A stretch of 64,000 bases of DNA from positions 1,612,001 to 1,676,000 of the forward strand of contig NZ_JAIWPJ010000001.1 in the NCBI RefSeq assembly GCF_020515625.1. The letters run 5' to 3'. The notes beneath the pieces are model-generated. The model had not been told where the DNA came from and did not search any database. It saw only the letters and a list, made by a program, of their open reading frames with translations. Position 1 is the stretch's first letter; every line of letters begins with the position of its first letter. This DNA is from Natrinema amylolyticum (GTDB lineage: Archaea > Halobacteriota > Halobacteria > Halobacteriales > Natrialbaceae). Of this stretch, positions 35,805 through 43,500 are shown in pieces. Both the position numbers and the translations under genes were made by a program.

Positions 35805-35825
35805 GAATTGTCGGTCCGCGACGGG

Positions 35826-36461
35826 TCAGGACAGTTCGTCGAACGAGCGGACGCGATAGTCGCCGAGCACGCACTGGCCCCGGCGCTCGTGACCGACCCG
35901 TTCGACGTGAATCGCGTCGAGCCCGGCGTTCCAGGCCGCACCGATGTCGCAGGCACCGTCGCCCGCGAGAACGCCCCTATGGCCGTTGTGGCCGACCCCG
36001 AGGTCGGCCATGACGGACTGGACCGGCCCAGGGTCGGGCTTCCACCCCGTCTCCTCGGTACAGCACAGCCGCGCATCGAACCAGTCGCGGATCCCCACCT
36101 CGTCGAGGACGGGCTCGGCGAGGAACTCCTGACAGTGGGTTACCAGCCCGACCGGGACGTCGAGGTCGGCGACGAACGCGGCGTCCTCGTGGAGATAGGT
36201 CTGCTCGGCCCGGACCAGGGGGTCTTCCTCCTCGTGGAAGGCCGTCCAGAACGACGTCGGATCGACCCCCCACTCCTCGAGCTGGCGGTCCCGGGAGCCG
36301 GTGAGGCCGTTCCAGAGGATGTCGGCCTCCCGATCGGTGAACTCGCGGCCGAGCCGGTCGCCGACCCGGTCGAACACCTCACGAGTGTAGGACCACTCGA
36401 CGTCGACGAGCGTCCCGTCGAGGTCGAGCAGCCAGAAATCGTACTCGCGCTCGAGAGTCAT
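35826..36461 (-). CDS. HAD superfamily hydrolase
   Basis: A 211-residue phosphatase-like protein. Motif I is FWLLDLDGTLVDVEW (residues 8-22, nucleophile Asp in DLDGT). A helical cap region follows, then motif II Thr in VGLVTHCQEFL, motif III Lys in TGWKPDPGPVQ, and motif IV GDGACDIGAAWNAGLDAI. The domain pattern is that of phosphoglycolate phosphatase-like enzymes. The real substrate is unknown. The ATG at 36461 is chosen because the HAD domain begins at once; the longer reading would enter the next promoter. It may be cotranscribed with the Lrp regulator downstream. Confidence 0.9.
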   Translation of the reverse strand: MTLEREYDFWLLDLDGTLVDVEWSYTREVFDRVGDRLGREFTDREADILWNGLTGSRDRQLEEWGVDPTSFWTAFHEEEDPLVRAEQTYLHEDAAFVADLDVPVGLVTHCQEFLAEPVLDEVGIRDWFDARLCCTEETGWKPDPGPVQSVMADLGVGHNGHRGVLAGDGACDIGAAWNAGLDAIHVERVGHERRGQCVLGDYRVRSFDELS

Positions 36462-36615
36462 GCGGAGCCGAACGTAAGGGGCTCTCGAGTAAATGTCTAT
36501 CGCCGATCGCCGGGCGGCAAGCGCGCCCGGTCTCAAATTCCGGATCGGCCATCGCTCCCGGAAGGAGCAAACGACCGCCGCAAAATTTAGAGGTAATCTA
36601 GTAAGATCTCACGGA

Positions 36616-36631
36616 GATATTCCGGAATATC
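36616..36631 (+). promoter_or_regulatory. Perfect 16-bp palindrome upstream of the DUF7344 gene
   Basis: GATATTCCGGAATATC is its own reverse complement. It ends about 10 bases before the TATA-like ACATATTTTA (36641-36650) and 41 bases before the ATG at 36672. The position suits an operator, probably recognised by a dimeric winged-helix protein. Confidence 0.6.
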
Positions 36632-36640
36632 ATCCCAAAT

Positions 36641-36650
36641 ACATATTTTA
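36641..36650 (+). promoter_or_regulatory. TATA box of the DUF7344 gene
   Basis: ACATATTTTA is centred 26 bases before the ATG at 36672, standard leaderless spacing; the surrounding 100 bases are AT-rich. Confidence 0.65.
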
Positions 36651-36671
36651 GTGGTGCTCCCTCCTACTGTC

Positions 36672-37145
36672 ATGGTCGAGACGGATCCCGACTCCAACGG
36701 CGGTCACCACAGCAACGGACCCGAACGCGAACCGATCGTCGCTTCGAGCGTCGCCGACGGCGGGGTGCCCGATCTCGACGAACTGTTGCGGGTACTGAGT
36801 AATCGGCGTCGGCGATGTGTGCTCTACTGTCTGCTCGCGGACGACCTCCGAGACGTCGACGCGCTCGCGAAACACGTCGCCGCCCGATTGGAACGGACGG
36901 GCCCGGAGAGCGTCGAGGACGCCCGCTACGAGGAGATCAAAGTCACGCTCGTCCATGCCGATATCCCGATGCTGGCGGAGACCGGCGTTGTCTCGTACGA
37001 TCGGCGAACGGGCGACCTCCGTCTCGACTATCCGCCGACACCGATCGAAACGCTCCTCGAATCGTGTGCCGCGGTCGACGAGTACGCTGACGCGGACGAA
37101 GTGAGAGGCGACGGCTCGGACAGGGCGTCATCGCGCGATCGGTAG
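36672..37145 (+). CDS. DUF7344-type winged-helix regulator
   Basis: A 157-residue protein with the haloarchaeal winged-helix domain: LDELLRVLSNRRRRCVLYCL at about residues 36-55, a connecting helix with LRDVDALAKHVAARLERTGP, and VTLVHADIPMLAETGVVSYD as recognition helix and wing. The N-terminal 30 residues are a polar Asn/His/Gly-rich tail. The ATG at 36672 is supported by TATA spacing, seven codons inside a longer GTG-initiated reading. It is convergent with the NMT1-like gene cluster and could regulate it (inference from position only). Confidence 0.82.
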   Translation: MVETDPDSNGGHHSNGPEREPIVASSVADGGVPDLDELLRVLSNRRRRCVLYCLLADDLRDVDALAKHVAARLERTGPESVEDARYEEIKVTLVHADIPMLAETGVVSYDRRTGDLRLDYPPTPIETLLESCAAVDEYADADEVRGDGSDRASSRDR

Positions 37146-37167
37146 GGTCAGTTCGCCTTCGGGTCCG

Positions 37168-38151
37168 TCACTCCGCCGTCGGTCGGACCCGATCGGCGTA
37201 GTCGTCGACGATCGGCTCTCCGTCGGGGCGGAACGTCTCGGTCCACACCGCGTCCGGATCGATCGCTCCCTCGAGCAGCGCCGTCTCGGAGAGCGTCTCG
37301 CCGAGGCGCTGCCAGCGGGCCGGATCCTGTGCGCCCCACCCGTGATCCCGGACGTACGGCGTGAACTGCAGCCGGTGGGCGGCGGTTTCGAACTTGAGGC
37401 GCTCGATCTCACGGTTGCGCTCGAGCGTGGCGTTGCGCTCGACGAGCGCGTCGACGGCCCGCTCCGGGTCGCGGGTCGCGGCAGCCCAGCCGCGGGCGGT
37501 CGCACGGAGGAACGACCGAATCGTCTCGGGCCGTTCGTCCGCGAACTCGGGCCCGGTGACGAGCGTCATTCCGTAGATGTCGAGATAGTCGCCGATCGGG
37601 AGCTCGTCGGGCGTTCGATCGTGTTCTCGGCCGATCTCGATCCCGTTGGTGACCACGCCGACCGCCGCGTCGACCGTCCCGTCGATCACCTTGTGCTGGA
37701 CGCGGTGGTGCGTGTGCGGATCGACCTCGAGGAGGTCGACCTCGTCGCGGATGCCCGCGTTCTCGAGCAGCTGGGCGGTCAGGATTCGCGTCTTCGTCGC
37801 GGAGGGCGCGACGGTTCGACCCGCGAGCTGCTCGGGTTCGGAGAGGGGGTCGCCGAAGACGTCCCGCAGCGTGTAGACGGCCGCCGGCGTCTTCTGGGTC
37901 ACCGCCGCGACCGCGAGCGGCTCGAACCCCTCGCTCTGGACCGCCAGCACGGCGCTCGCACCGGCGAGTGCGATATCGGCGTCGCCGCGGGCGGCGCGTT
38001 CGGCCGCGTACGGCGAGCCGTGGCCCTCGACGAACTCGATCTCGAGGCCCTCCGCCGCGTAGAACCCCTCCTCGCGGGCGAGGAAGTACGGCGACTGGAA
38101 GCCGTTCGGCTCCCAGTTGAGCTGGAAGGAGAGCGATTCGGTCGCGGTCAT
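37168..38151 (-). CDS. NMT1/SsuA-like binding-fold protein, third gene of the triplet
   Basis: A 327-residue protein with the type 2 periplasmic-binding fold (NMT1/THI5-like, as in SsuA and ThiY). It starts LSFQLNWEPNGFQSPYFLAR, then EEGFYAAEGLEIEFVEGHGS, and includes RGDADIALAGASAVLAVQSE and GTVDAAVGVVTNGIEIG. No signal peptide or lipobox is present, so it should be cytoplasmic unless a start is misjudged. The yeast Thi5 active-site His and its Cys-rich iron motif are absent. Its ATG overlaps the stop of the upstream triplet member by four bases. No permease or ATPase gene is near. Role unknown. Confidence 0.8.
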   Translation of the reverse strand: MTATESLSFQLNWEPNGFQSPYFLAREEGFYAAEGLEIEFVEGHGSPYAAERAARGDADIALAGASAVLAVQSEGFEPLAVAAVTQKTPAAVYTLRDVFGDPLSEPEQLAGRTVAPSATKTRILTAQLLENAGIRDEVDLLEVDPHTHHRVQHKVIDGTVDAAVGVVTNGIEIGREHDRTPDELPIGDYLDIYGMTLVTGPEFADERPETIRSFLRATARGWAAATRDPERAVDALVERNATLERNREIERLKFETAAHRLQFTPYVRDHGWGAQDPARWQRLGETLSETALLEGAIDPDAVWTETFRPDGEPIVDDYADRVRPTAE

Positions 38152-39158
38152 GCTTCCACCTCGAGGTCCGTCCGAAACAGCCCATCGGGGAGTTCGTCGA
38201 TGCCGAGGGCGTCCGCACCGGCGACGGATCTGAGGTGGTCGAACAGCCGTTCCATCCCCTCGACGGTGGTCTCGTCCCAGTCGGGGACGACCATCTCGCG
38301 CCACTGATCCCGCACGGCGCGGACGACCGCGGGATCGTCCTCGTACATGAGCCGCTCGCCGATCTCCGTCCAGAGTTCGTCGTCGCGTCGGAGCCGCGCG
38401 ACTGCGTCCCGAAAGGCACCCCGGAACCCGCGGACTGCATCAGGGTGGTCGTGCAGGTACGCCTCACTCGTCAGGAACGTCGAGATGGGGATCGGCCGAT
38501 CGTCGTCGGTGTCGGCGAGACGGTCCACTAGCCGTGACATCGGCAACACCTCACGGTACGGCCCGGTCTCGACGATCTCCGGGATTATCTGCCAGAACTG
38601 GAGGATCGCGTCGACCTCGCCGTCCTCGAGCAGCCGGGTGAGTTCGACCTTCGACCCGGCCTCGACCGGCGCAGCCGTCTCGTCCGGATCGAAACCGTGG
38701 AACTCCCGGCAGGCCGCCCGGACGAGGATCCAGTTCTTGTCGAGCCGTCTGACGACGCCGATCCGGTGACCCGAGAGGTCCTCGAGCCCCTCGATCGCCG
38801 AATCGGTCGGCGTGACCAGTCCACCGACGGTCTGGCCGTACGGGTGGAAGGCGACGATCGGCGCGCCCGCAGCGCGCTCTCGGGCCGTCGAGATGTAGTC
38901 GATGTCGATCAGATCGGCGTCGCCCTCCTGTAGTTTCGCCTCGACCGTCTCGCGGCCCTCGTCCAGTTCGTCGGAGACGAGTCGCAGGTCGAGGTGGAAG
39001 TCGTGGTCGTGGTCGTAGCCGAAGCGCTTGATCGTATAGAGCATGTACCGCGGGCTACCGTTGTGCTCAAACCGCGCTCGTAAAACGGGACGGTCGCCGG
39101 AATCGCCCTGAAACTCGTCGATCGCGGCCTGCTGGGAACTGATGTCGATGTCGGTCAT
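38148..39158 (-). CDS. NMT1/SsuA-like binding-fold protein, second gene of the triplet
   Basis: A 336-residue binding-fold protein. It begins with a leader of polar residues (TDIDISSQQAAIDEFQGDSG) and then RPVLRARFEHNGSPRYMLYT. The fold is seen in LQEGDADLIDIDYISTARER and DLSGHRIGVVRRLDKNWILV, and LLEDGEVDAILQFWQIIPEI. No export signal is visible. The ligand site would lie between the two lobes, with candidate residues RYM near residue 37 and W near 153 (inference). It starts 38 bases after the first gene of the triplet and overlaps the third by four bases. Confidence 0.8.
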   Translation of the reverse strand: MTDIDISSQQAAIDEFQGDSGDRPVLRARFEHNGSPRYMLYTIKRFGYDHDHDFHLDLRLVSDELDEGRETVEAKLQEGDADLIDIDYISTARERAAGAPIVAFHPYGQTVGGLVTPTDSAIEGLEDLSGHRIGVVRRLDKNWILVRAACREFHGFDPDETAAPVEAGSKVELTRLLEDGEVDAILQFWQIIPEIVETGPYREVLPMSRLVDRLADTDDDRPIPISTFLTSEAYLHDHPDAVRGFRGAFRDAVARLRRDDELWTEIGERLMYEDDPAVVRAVRDQWREMVVPDWDETTVEGMERLFDHLRSVAGADALGIDELPDGLFRTDLEVEA

Positions 39159-39196
39159 AGTTTGGTCGTGGTATTTCTGGTGGTCGGTGGAAGCGG

Positions 39197-40090
39197 TTAC
39201 AGCGGCGCGACGATGTCGTCGATCGCCGCGCTCTCGTCGATCAATCCGCGATCCTGCATCCAGGCGAGGTGCTCGTCGAGTTCCTCCCGGTCGACGGGCT
39301 CCGGAACGTCGTACTGCGGCACGGTGATCTCCTCGCGGACGGCGTCCACGTCGACGTCGTCGAACAGGTCGGGCGCGACCGCGGCGTCAGCCTCGAGCAT
39401 CTCCAGATACGTCCCGCGGAAGGCGTCGGGATCCGCGTTGATGTCCTCGACGGCGCGACCGTAGGCCTGCAGGAACGCCTCGAGCAGGTCGCGATCGATC
39501 GCGTCGTCGCCGACGATTCCCATGTGGTTGTCGTACTCCAGCAGCCGCCGGAAGCCGAGGTGATCGGCGAGCGTGCTGTGAGGATCGATGAGCGTCACGG
39601 CGTCGACCCGACCCTCGTGGAGCGCCCGCAGCCGGTCGGTGGGCATCCCGCAGCCGACGAGGTCGACCTCGTCGGCGGCGACGTGTTCCTCGAGTGCCTT
39701 GCGCGCGGTATACTCCTGTCCCGTTCGCCGGTTGACGCCGACCGGAACGTCCGCGAGGTCGGCCGGCGTCTCGATTTCCGATTCGGGACGCGTGAACACC
39801 GTGTACGGGAGGTTCGCGAAGGTGCCGTTCGCGACGATTCGGCCGTCGCCCATGGTCCACGTCCGGCGGATGCTCTCCCACTTGCAGATGGGATAGAGGT
39901 CCACGTCGTACTCGCCGGTCAGCGTCTCCGCCGCGGGGATATACTTGACCTCGACGTCGCGCCTGTCTCGCTCCACCAGGTCGACCGCGAGCCCTTCCTC
40001 GCGGAAGTAGCCCCGCTCGCTCGCCACCTTCTGTGGCAGCATGAACGAGAACGGGAGGTGGAACAGCCGGATCGGTCGGTCTGCTAGCAT
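39197..40090 (-). CDS. NMT1/SsuA-like binding-fold protein, first gene of the triplet
   Basis: A 297-residue binding-fold protein, first of three on the minus strand. The N-terminus reads LADRPIRLFHLPFSFMLPQK then VASERGYFREEGLAVDLVER, without any signal peptide. Further segments are DVPVGVNRRTGQEYTARKAL, LRALHEGRVDAVTLIDPHST, and LLEYDNHMGIVGDDAIDRDL. The predicted ligand pocket includes His and Phe near the start. A divergent promoter with overlapping palindromes (40113-40127) separates it from a cupin gene. The ATG at 40090 fits a TATA-like GTTTTAAAAC about 27 bases upstream. Confidence 0.8.
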   Translation of the reverse strand: MLADRPIRLFHLPFSFMLPQKVASERGYFREEGLAVDLVERDRRDVEVKYIPAAETLTGEYDVDLYPICKWESIRRTWTMGDGRIVANGTFANLPYTVFTRPESEIETPADLADVPVGVNRRTGQEYTARKALEEHVAADEVDLVGCGMPTDRLRALHEGRVDAVTLIDPHSTLADHLGFRRLLEYDNHMGIVGDDAIDRDLLEAFLQAYGRAVEDINADPDAFRGTYLEMLEADAAVAPDLFDDVDVDAVREEITVPQYDVPEPVDREELDEHLAWMQDRGLIDESAAIDDIVAPL

Positions 40091-40112
40091 GGGACACTCC
40101 ACACCGAAGAGG

Positions 40113-40127
40113 GTTTTAAAACGTTTT
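40113..40127. promoter_or_regulatory. Overlapping palindromes in the divergent triplet/cupin promoter
   Basis: GTTTTAAAAC (40113-40122) and AAAACGTTTT (40118-40127) are both perfect 10-bp palindromes sharing five bases. The first is also at TATA distance from the minus-strand ATG at 40090. A TATA-like CGTTTATC (about 40135-40142) on the plus strand serves the cupin gene at 40174. The whole 83-bp divergent region is AT-rich and looks like a shared control site. Confidence 0.6.
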
Positions 40128-40173
40128 CATGATACGTTTATCAGTGCGGCCGTGGGGAGTGTTGCCTGTTCCC

Positions 40174-40536
40174 ATGGAACGACTATCGACGACCCGCGCG
40201 GCGTTCGAGGAAGTCGCAGACGGGGTGCACCTCGCGGACCTGCAAACGGGGGAGCGGGCCGGTATGGTCTACTGGCGGATCGAATCGGGGGCGACACTCC
40301 CGTCCCACACACACGCGAACGAACAGATCGGGTTCGTCCTCGAGGGGGAACTCACCGCGATCGTCGAGGGCGAGGAGTACGCGCTCGCGGCCGGTGACGC
40401 GTACATGTTCCGGAGCGACGAGCGTCACGGCGCGGAAAACCGGAGCGGCGAGGACGCGGTCGGGATCGGAGTGCTCGCACCGCCCCGCGAGGAGCCCGAC
40501 TGGCGACGGACGCCCTCCGCGGTCGAACGTGGCTGA
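40174..40536 (+). CDS. Cupin domain protein
   Basis: A 120-residue single-domain cupin. The first motif is complete: GATLPSHTHANEQIGFVLEG (residues 38-57) with the His-x-His, Glu metal ligands. The second motif is LAAGDAYMFRSDERHGAENR, ending in the fourth ligand His. Such proteins bind a divalent metal and act as small-molecule sensors or enzymes (dioxygenases, isomerases); which one cannot be told. It is divergent from the NMT1-like triplet across a palindromic promoter, and convergent with the aldehyde oxidoreductase gene. The ATG at 40174 starts directly at the domain. Confidence 0.87.
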   Translation: MERLSTTRAAFEEVADGVHLADLQTGERAGMVYWRIESGATLPSHTHANEQIGFVLEGELTAIVEGEEYALAAGDAYMFRSDERHGAENRSGEDAVGIGVLAPPREEPDWRRTPSAVERG

Positions 40537-40574
40537 GCCGGGACCGGCGTTCGGTCACGATTCCGGACCGCGAC

Positions 40575-42260
40575 TCACGGCTCAAGTTCGGCGAGCCGAT
40601 CCGGCGGCACGGTGCCGTCCGGGTTCCAGCCCCGACGGCGGTAATACGTATCGAGCGCCGACTCGAGGCCCTCGAGATCGTACGGTAGATCGTCGTCGTC
40701 ACCGCGGTCGAAGCCGCGCCGAGCGTTGAAGTCGCGCTCGAGGGTTACGATCCGCTCGCCGAGTCGCTGGAGGGCCTCGTCCGTCGTCGCGAGCAGCGCG
40801 GGGAGTTGCCCGCTCTCGACCGTCGTCCGGGAAAACTTACAGAGGATCGCGCTGTCGAGGACCGCCTTCTTATTCTCGGTCCGAACGAGGCGGTCAACCT
40901 TGCCCTCGAGTCCGGCCGGCTCGAGGGCTCTCTCCTGCTCGACCATCGGATACTCGTAGACGTACATGCTGCCGTAGAGGTGGTCCGCGCCGCGATTAGA
41001 GGTGGCGTACGCCAGTCCCTGCCCGTTGAGTCGCCGCCCGTCGTGGGCCGGGAACGCCACGCCCTTCATCGACCAGTCGGGGACGCCGAGGTCGTCGTGA
41101 CACCGGGCGACCCCCTCGGCGAGCAGGTCGCCGACGCCCTCTCGAGAGGCGATCTTCTCGACGAGGTCGTGGACGAGATCGGCGTCGCCGAAGGCGTCCT
41201 CGCTCGCGAGGTAGGCCGCGACGGCCGCCCCGCACTCGATCGTATCGAGGCCGAGCGCGTCACACCGCTCGTTCGCACCCATCACGTCGACGATATCGTC
41301 GACGCCGACGTTCGATCCGAACGCCATCACCGTCTCGAACTCCGGCCCTTCGGTCTCGAGGCCGGACTCGTCGTCCTTGGTGGGCAGTTTGCAGGCGAAC
41401 GCACAGCTCGAGCAGGTACCCCGCTCGTACTTCTTCTCGGCGACGCGCTCGCCGCTGATACCGTCGATCCCCTCGAACGAGCGCTCGCTGAAGTACCTGG
41501 TCGGCAGCGCTTCGATCTCGTTGGCGAACCCGGTCAACCCCGCGGTCCCCTGCCGTTTCATCACGTGGTCGCTCTCGGCGGCCGCGGCGTGAATCTCCCC
41601 GGCGACGTCCGGCACGTCGATCGAGGGAGCGGCGTCGCCCTCGAACGTGAGGTACTTGATATTCTTCGATCCCATCACCGCGCCCAGTCCGCCGCGGCCG
41701 AAGACCCGACCGCCCGAGGTCACGATCGCGGCGAACCGCACTTCGTTCTCACCGGCCGGACCGACGCAGGCGACGTGCGAGGCCGCCTCGTCGTCGTCGA
41801 AGCCGCGCCGATCCGCGACGCGCGCCGTCACCTCGGGGACGGTCGCGCCGGCCAGTTCCGGTACCTCCTCGAACGAGACGCCCTCGTCGGTCACGTGAAC
41901 CGCGAGTAGCCGGTCGCTCTCGCCGGTCACCTTGAGCGCGCCGTAGCCGGTGTTCGCGAACGGCCGGGAGAGGAATCCGCCAGCGTTCGACGAGACGAGC
42001 CCGTCTGACAGCGGCGAGACGGCCGTACAGTTCAGCCGGCCGGTGAAGCTCGTCCGCGTCGTCTGCAGCGGACCGGCGCTGAAGAAGAGCGCGTTCTCCG
42101 GGCCCAGCGGATCGACGTCGAACGGCAGCCGATCGTGTGCGAGTTTCGTTCCGACGCCTCGGCCGCCGACGTACCTCGAGAGGACGCCGTCGATCCGGTC
42201 CGTCTCGGCGGACCGCGCACCGACGTCGATCGAGAGCAGCGGCCCTCGTCCGGTCAGCAT
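40575..42260 (-). CDS. Aldehyde:ferredoxin oxidoreductase family (tungsten/molybdopterin)
   Basis: A 561-residue member of the AOR family, which oxidises aldehydes to acids with ferredoxin as acceptor using a bis-pyranopterin tungsten cofactor. The [4Fe-4S] cysteines are GTCSSCAFAC at 283, 286, 290, with the fourth at C474 (DSAILCKFSRTT). Cofactor-binding segments include RYVGGRGVGTKLAHDRLP, SPLSDGLVSSNAGGFLSRPF, and GGRVFGRGGLGAVMGSKNIK. It is shorter than the 600-residue Pyrococcus enzymes but complete. It stands alone on the minus strand, with a TATA-like GATTTATGA about 27 bases upstream. The natural aldehyde is unknown. Confidence 0.92.
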   Translation of the reverse strand: MLTGRGPLLSIDVGARSAETDRIDGVLSRYVGGRGVGTKLAHDRLPFDVDPLGPENALFFSAGPLQTTRTSFTGRLNCTAVSPLSDGLVSSNAGGFLSRPFANTGYGALKVTGESDRLLAVHVTDEGVSFEEVPELAGATVPEVTARVADRRGFDDDEAASHVACVGPAGENEVRFAAIVTSGGRVFGRGGLGAVMGSKNIKYLTFEGDAAPSIDVPDVAGEIHAAAAESDHVMKRQGTAGLTGFANEIEALPTRYFSERSFEGIDGISGERVAEKKYERGTCSSCAFACKLPTKDDESGLETEGPEFETVMAFGSNVGVDDIVDVMGANERCDALGLDTIECGAAVAAYLASEDAFGDADLVHDLVEKIASREGVGDLLAEGVARCHDDLGVPDWSMKGVAFPAHDGRRLNGQGLAYATSNRGADHLYGSMYVYEYPMVEQERALEPAGLEGKVDRLVRTENKKAVLDSAILCKFSRTTVESGQLPALLATTDEALQRLGERIVTLERDFNARRGFDRGDDDDLPYDLEGLESALDTYYRRRGWNPDGTVPPDRLAELEP

Positions 42261-42400
42261 TCAGTCGTCCCACCACGGCGACCGTCATAAATCCGGGACC
42301 CGCCGCCGGATCGCGTGTCGTCGTCGGTCCGCGCCCTCGGACTCGGCTCGACGGCGCTGCCACGGACAGGCTCTTGAAGCCGTCCGTGGTACCACTGCGC

Positions 42401-42829
42401 ATGGATTCCGTCGATCACATCAACGTCGACGTCGACGCGCTCGAGCCCTGCTACGAGTTCTATCGCGACGTCCTCGATCTCGAACTCGTCAGACCGCCGG
42501 CGGATTTTCAGGGCGAACACGCGATGTTCCGGGCCGGCGAAACGGTCGTGACGCTGGCCGAAACGGGCCGCGCCGAGAACTGGGACGAGCGGGGGCTCGA
42601 TCATCCCCTCGACAAGGCCCACCTCGCGTTCGAGACCGATCGCGAGACCTACGCGGCGCTGATGGACGACCTCGATGACCAGTTCCCGAACCAGGGTCCG
42701 TACGACTGGGACGAGTTCGAGGGGTTCTACTTCCTCGACCCCGACGGGAATCTCCTCGAGGTCGTCACCTACGAGTCCCCGCCGGGCGAGCGAACGCGAC
42801 CGTTGCTCACGCACGACGACGTCGAGTGA
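42401..42829 (+). CDS. VOC family (glyoxalase-like) protein
   Basis: A 142-residue protein with the vicinal oxygen chelate fold. It begins VDHINVDVDALEPCYEFYRD followed by VLDLELVRPPADFQGEHAMF. Metal-type ligands are His in VDHINVD, another in KAHLAFETD, and Glu in DPDGNLLEVVTYESP. The GFYFLDPDGNLLEVV motif is the family's strand 8. Members are glyoxalases, dioxygenases or resistance proteins; the function here is not determined. The ATG at 42401 starts directly at the domain. It is divergent from the AOR gene. Confidence 0.85.
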   Translation: MDSVDHINVDVDALEPCYEFYRDVLDLELVRPPADFQGEHAMFRAGETVVTLAETGRAENWDERGLDHPLDKAHLAFETDRETYAALMDDLDDQFPNQGPYDWDEFEGFYFLDPDGNLLEVVTYESPPGERTRPLLTHDDVE

Positions 42830-42930
42830 GCGCCGAGCAGCGGCGTCCGATCGATCTGAGACGTGCACACGGGCTCGTCGAGCGCTCGCGGTTCGACCGC
42901 AGTGAGCCGCTCGTCGACGGGGGACGTCCG

Positions 42931-43016
42931 CTATAGTAACAACTGAAACGATTTACACGCCGATCGCACGACAGCTGTGCGATCGGGTGTGCATTGACTT
43001 TCAGTGGCTACTAGAG
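42931..43016. repeat. 86-bp imperfect palindromic element (REP/MITE-like)
   Basis: The outer 18 bases CTATAGTAACAACTGAAA (42931-42948) match the reverse complement of 42999-43016 at 15 of 18 positions. The centre holds a perfect 10-bp stem CCGATCGCAC / GTGCGATCGG (42960-42969, 42977-42986) around a 7-base loop GACAGCT. The arms between are also partly complementary, so the whole would fold into one long hairpin. The right end runs into the last codons and stop of the LWR-salt gene. No clear target duplication is seen. I believe similar sequences are dispersed in other haloarchaea (memory, unverified). Confidence 0.65.
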
Positions 43017-43414
43017 TCGCCCTCGTCCGTGTCGATCACCCGAACGCTCGAGCCGAGATACTTCGAGAGGGCGTCCGAGACGTCGTCGGCCTTGAACGCC
43101 TCCAGATCGGCCGCGATCGCCGACTGCAGCGCGTCGAAGTACTCCTCGTCGGTCTGCAGTTCGCGGAAGTCGACGCTCTCGACGGTCCGCTCGGGGACGC
43201 CGAGCCACTCCGCAGCGAGTCGGCGGCCGTACTCCCGATCGGCGACCTCGCCGCGCCACAGCGTGTTTCGGAAAAACAGCCACCCCTCCGTGCCAGGCTC
43301 CGGTGCCGCTCGAGAGAGCGTGACCGTCGTCTCCGCGGAGTTGGGCTCGAGGGAGACGAACTCCCGTGCGGGCTCTATGCGAAACCGGACGCGGAAGACG
43401 TAACTGGCATCCAT
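43001..43414 (-). CDS. LWR-salt protein
   Basis: A 137-residue soluble haloarchaeal protein of the family named for its LWR motif, seen here as WLFFRNTLWRGEVADREYGR around residues 45-64. It starts YVFRVRFRIEPAREFVSLEP, a strand-rich segment, and ends with helices and a Ser/Asp tail. Function unknown. The last four codons (Ser-Ser-Ser-His) and the stop lie within the palindromic element at 42931-43016, so the natural C-terminus may have been altered by its insertion (inference). Confidence 0.85.
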   Translation of the reverse strand: MDASYVFRVRFRIEPAREFVSLEPNSAETTVTLSRAAPEPGTEGWLFFRNTLWRGEVADREYGRRLAAEWLGVPERTVESVDFRELQTDEEYFDALQSAIAADLEAFKADDVSDALSKYLGSSVRVIDTDEGDSSSH

Positions 43415-43500
43415 CGTGAAGTCGGGTGTCGTCTCGGGGTCGGATTCAGGTTCGGATCCGAGGTCGGGCGTGGGGGCCAGATTCGGTCTCGAGTCCGAGA

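Noticed and set aside
37168-38151. Identification of the third triplet gene as a true Thi5 HMP-P synthase
   Set aside because: The starting sequence resembles Thi5, but the active-site His and the Cys-rich iron motif that mark the yeast enzyme are missing, so the thiamine role is not supported.
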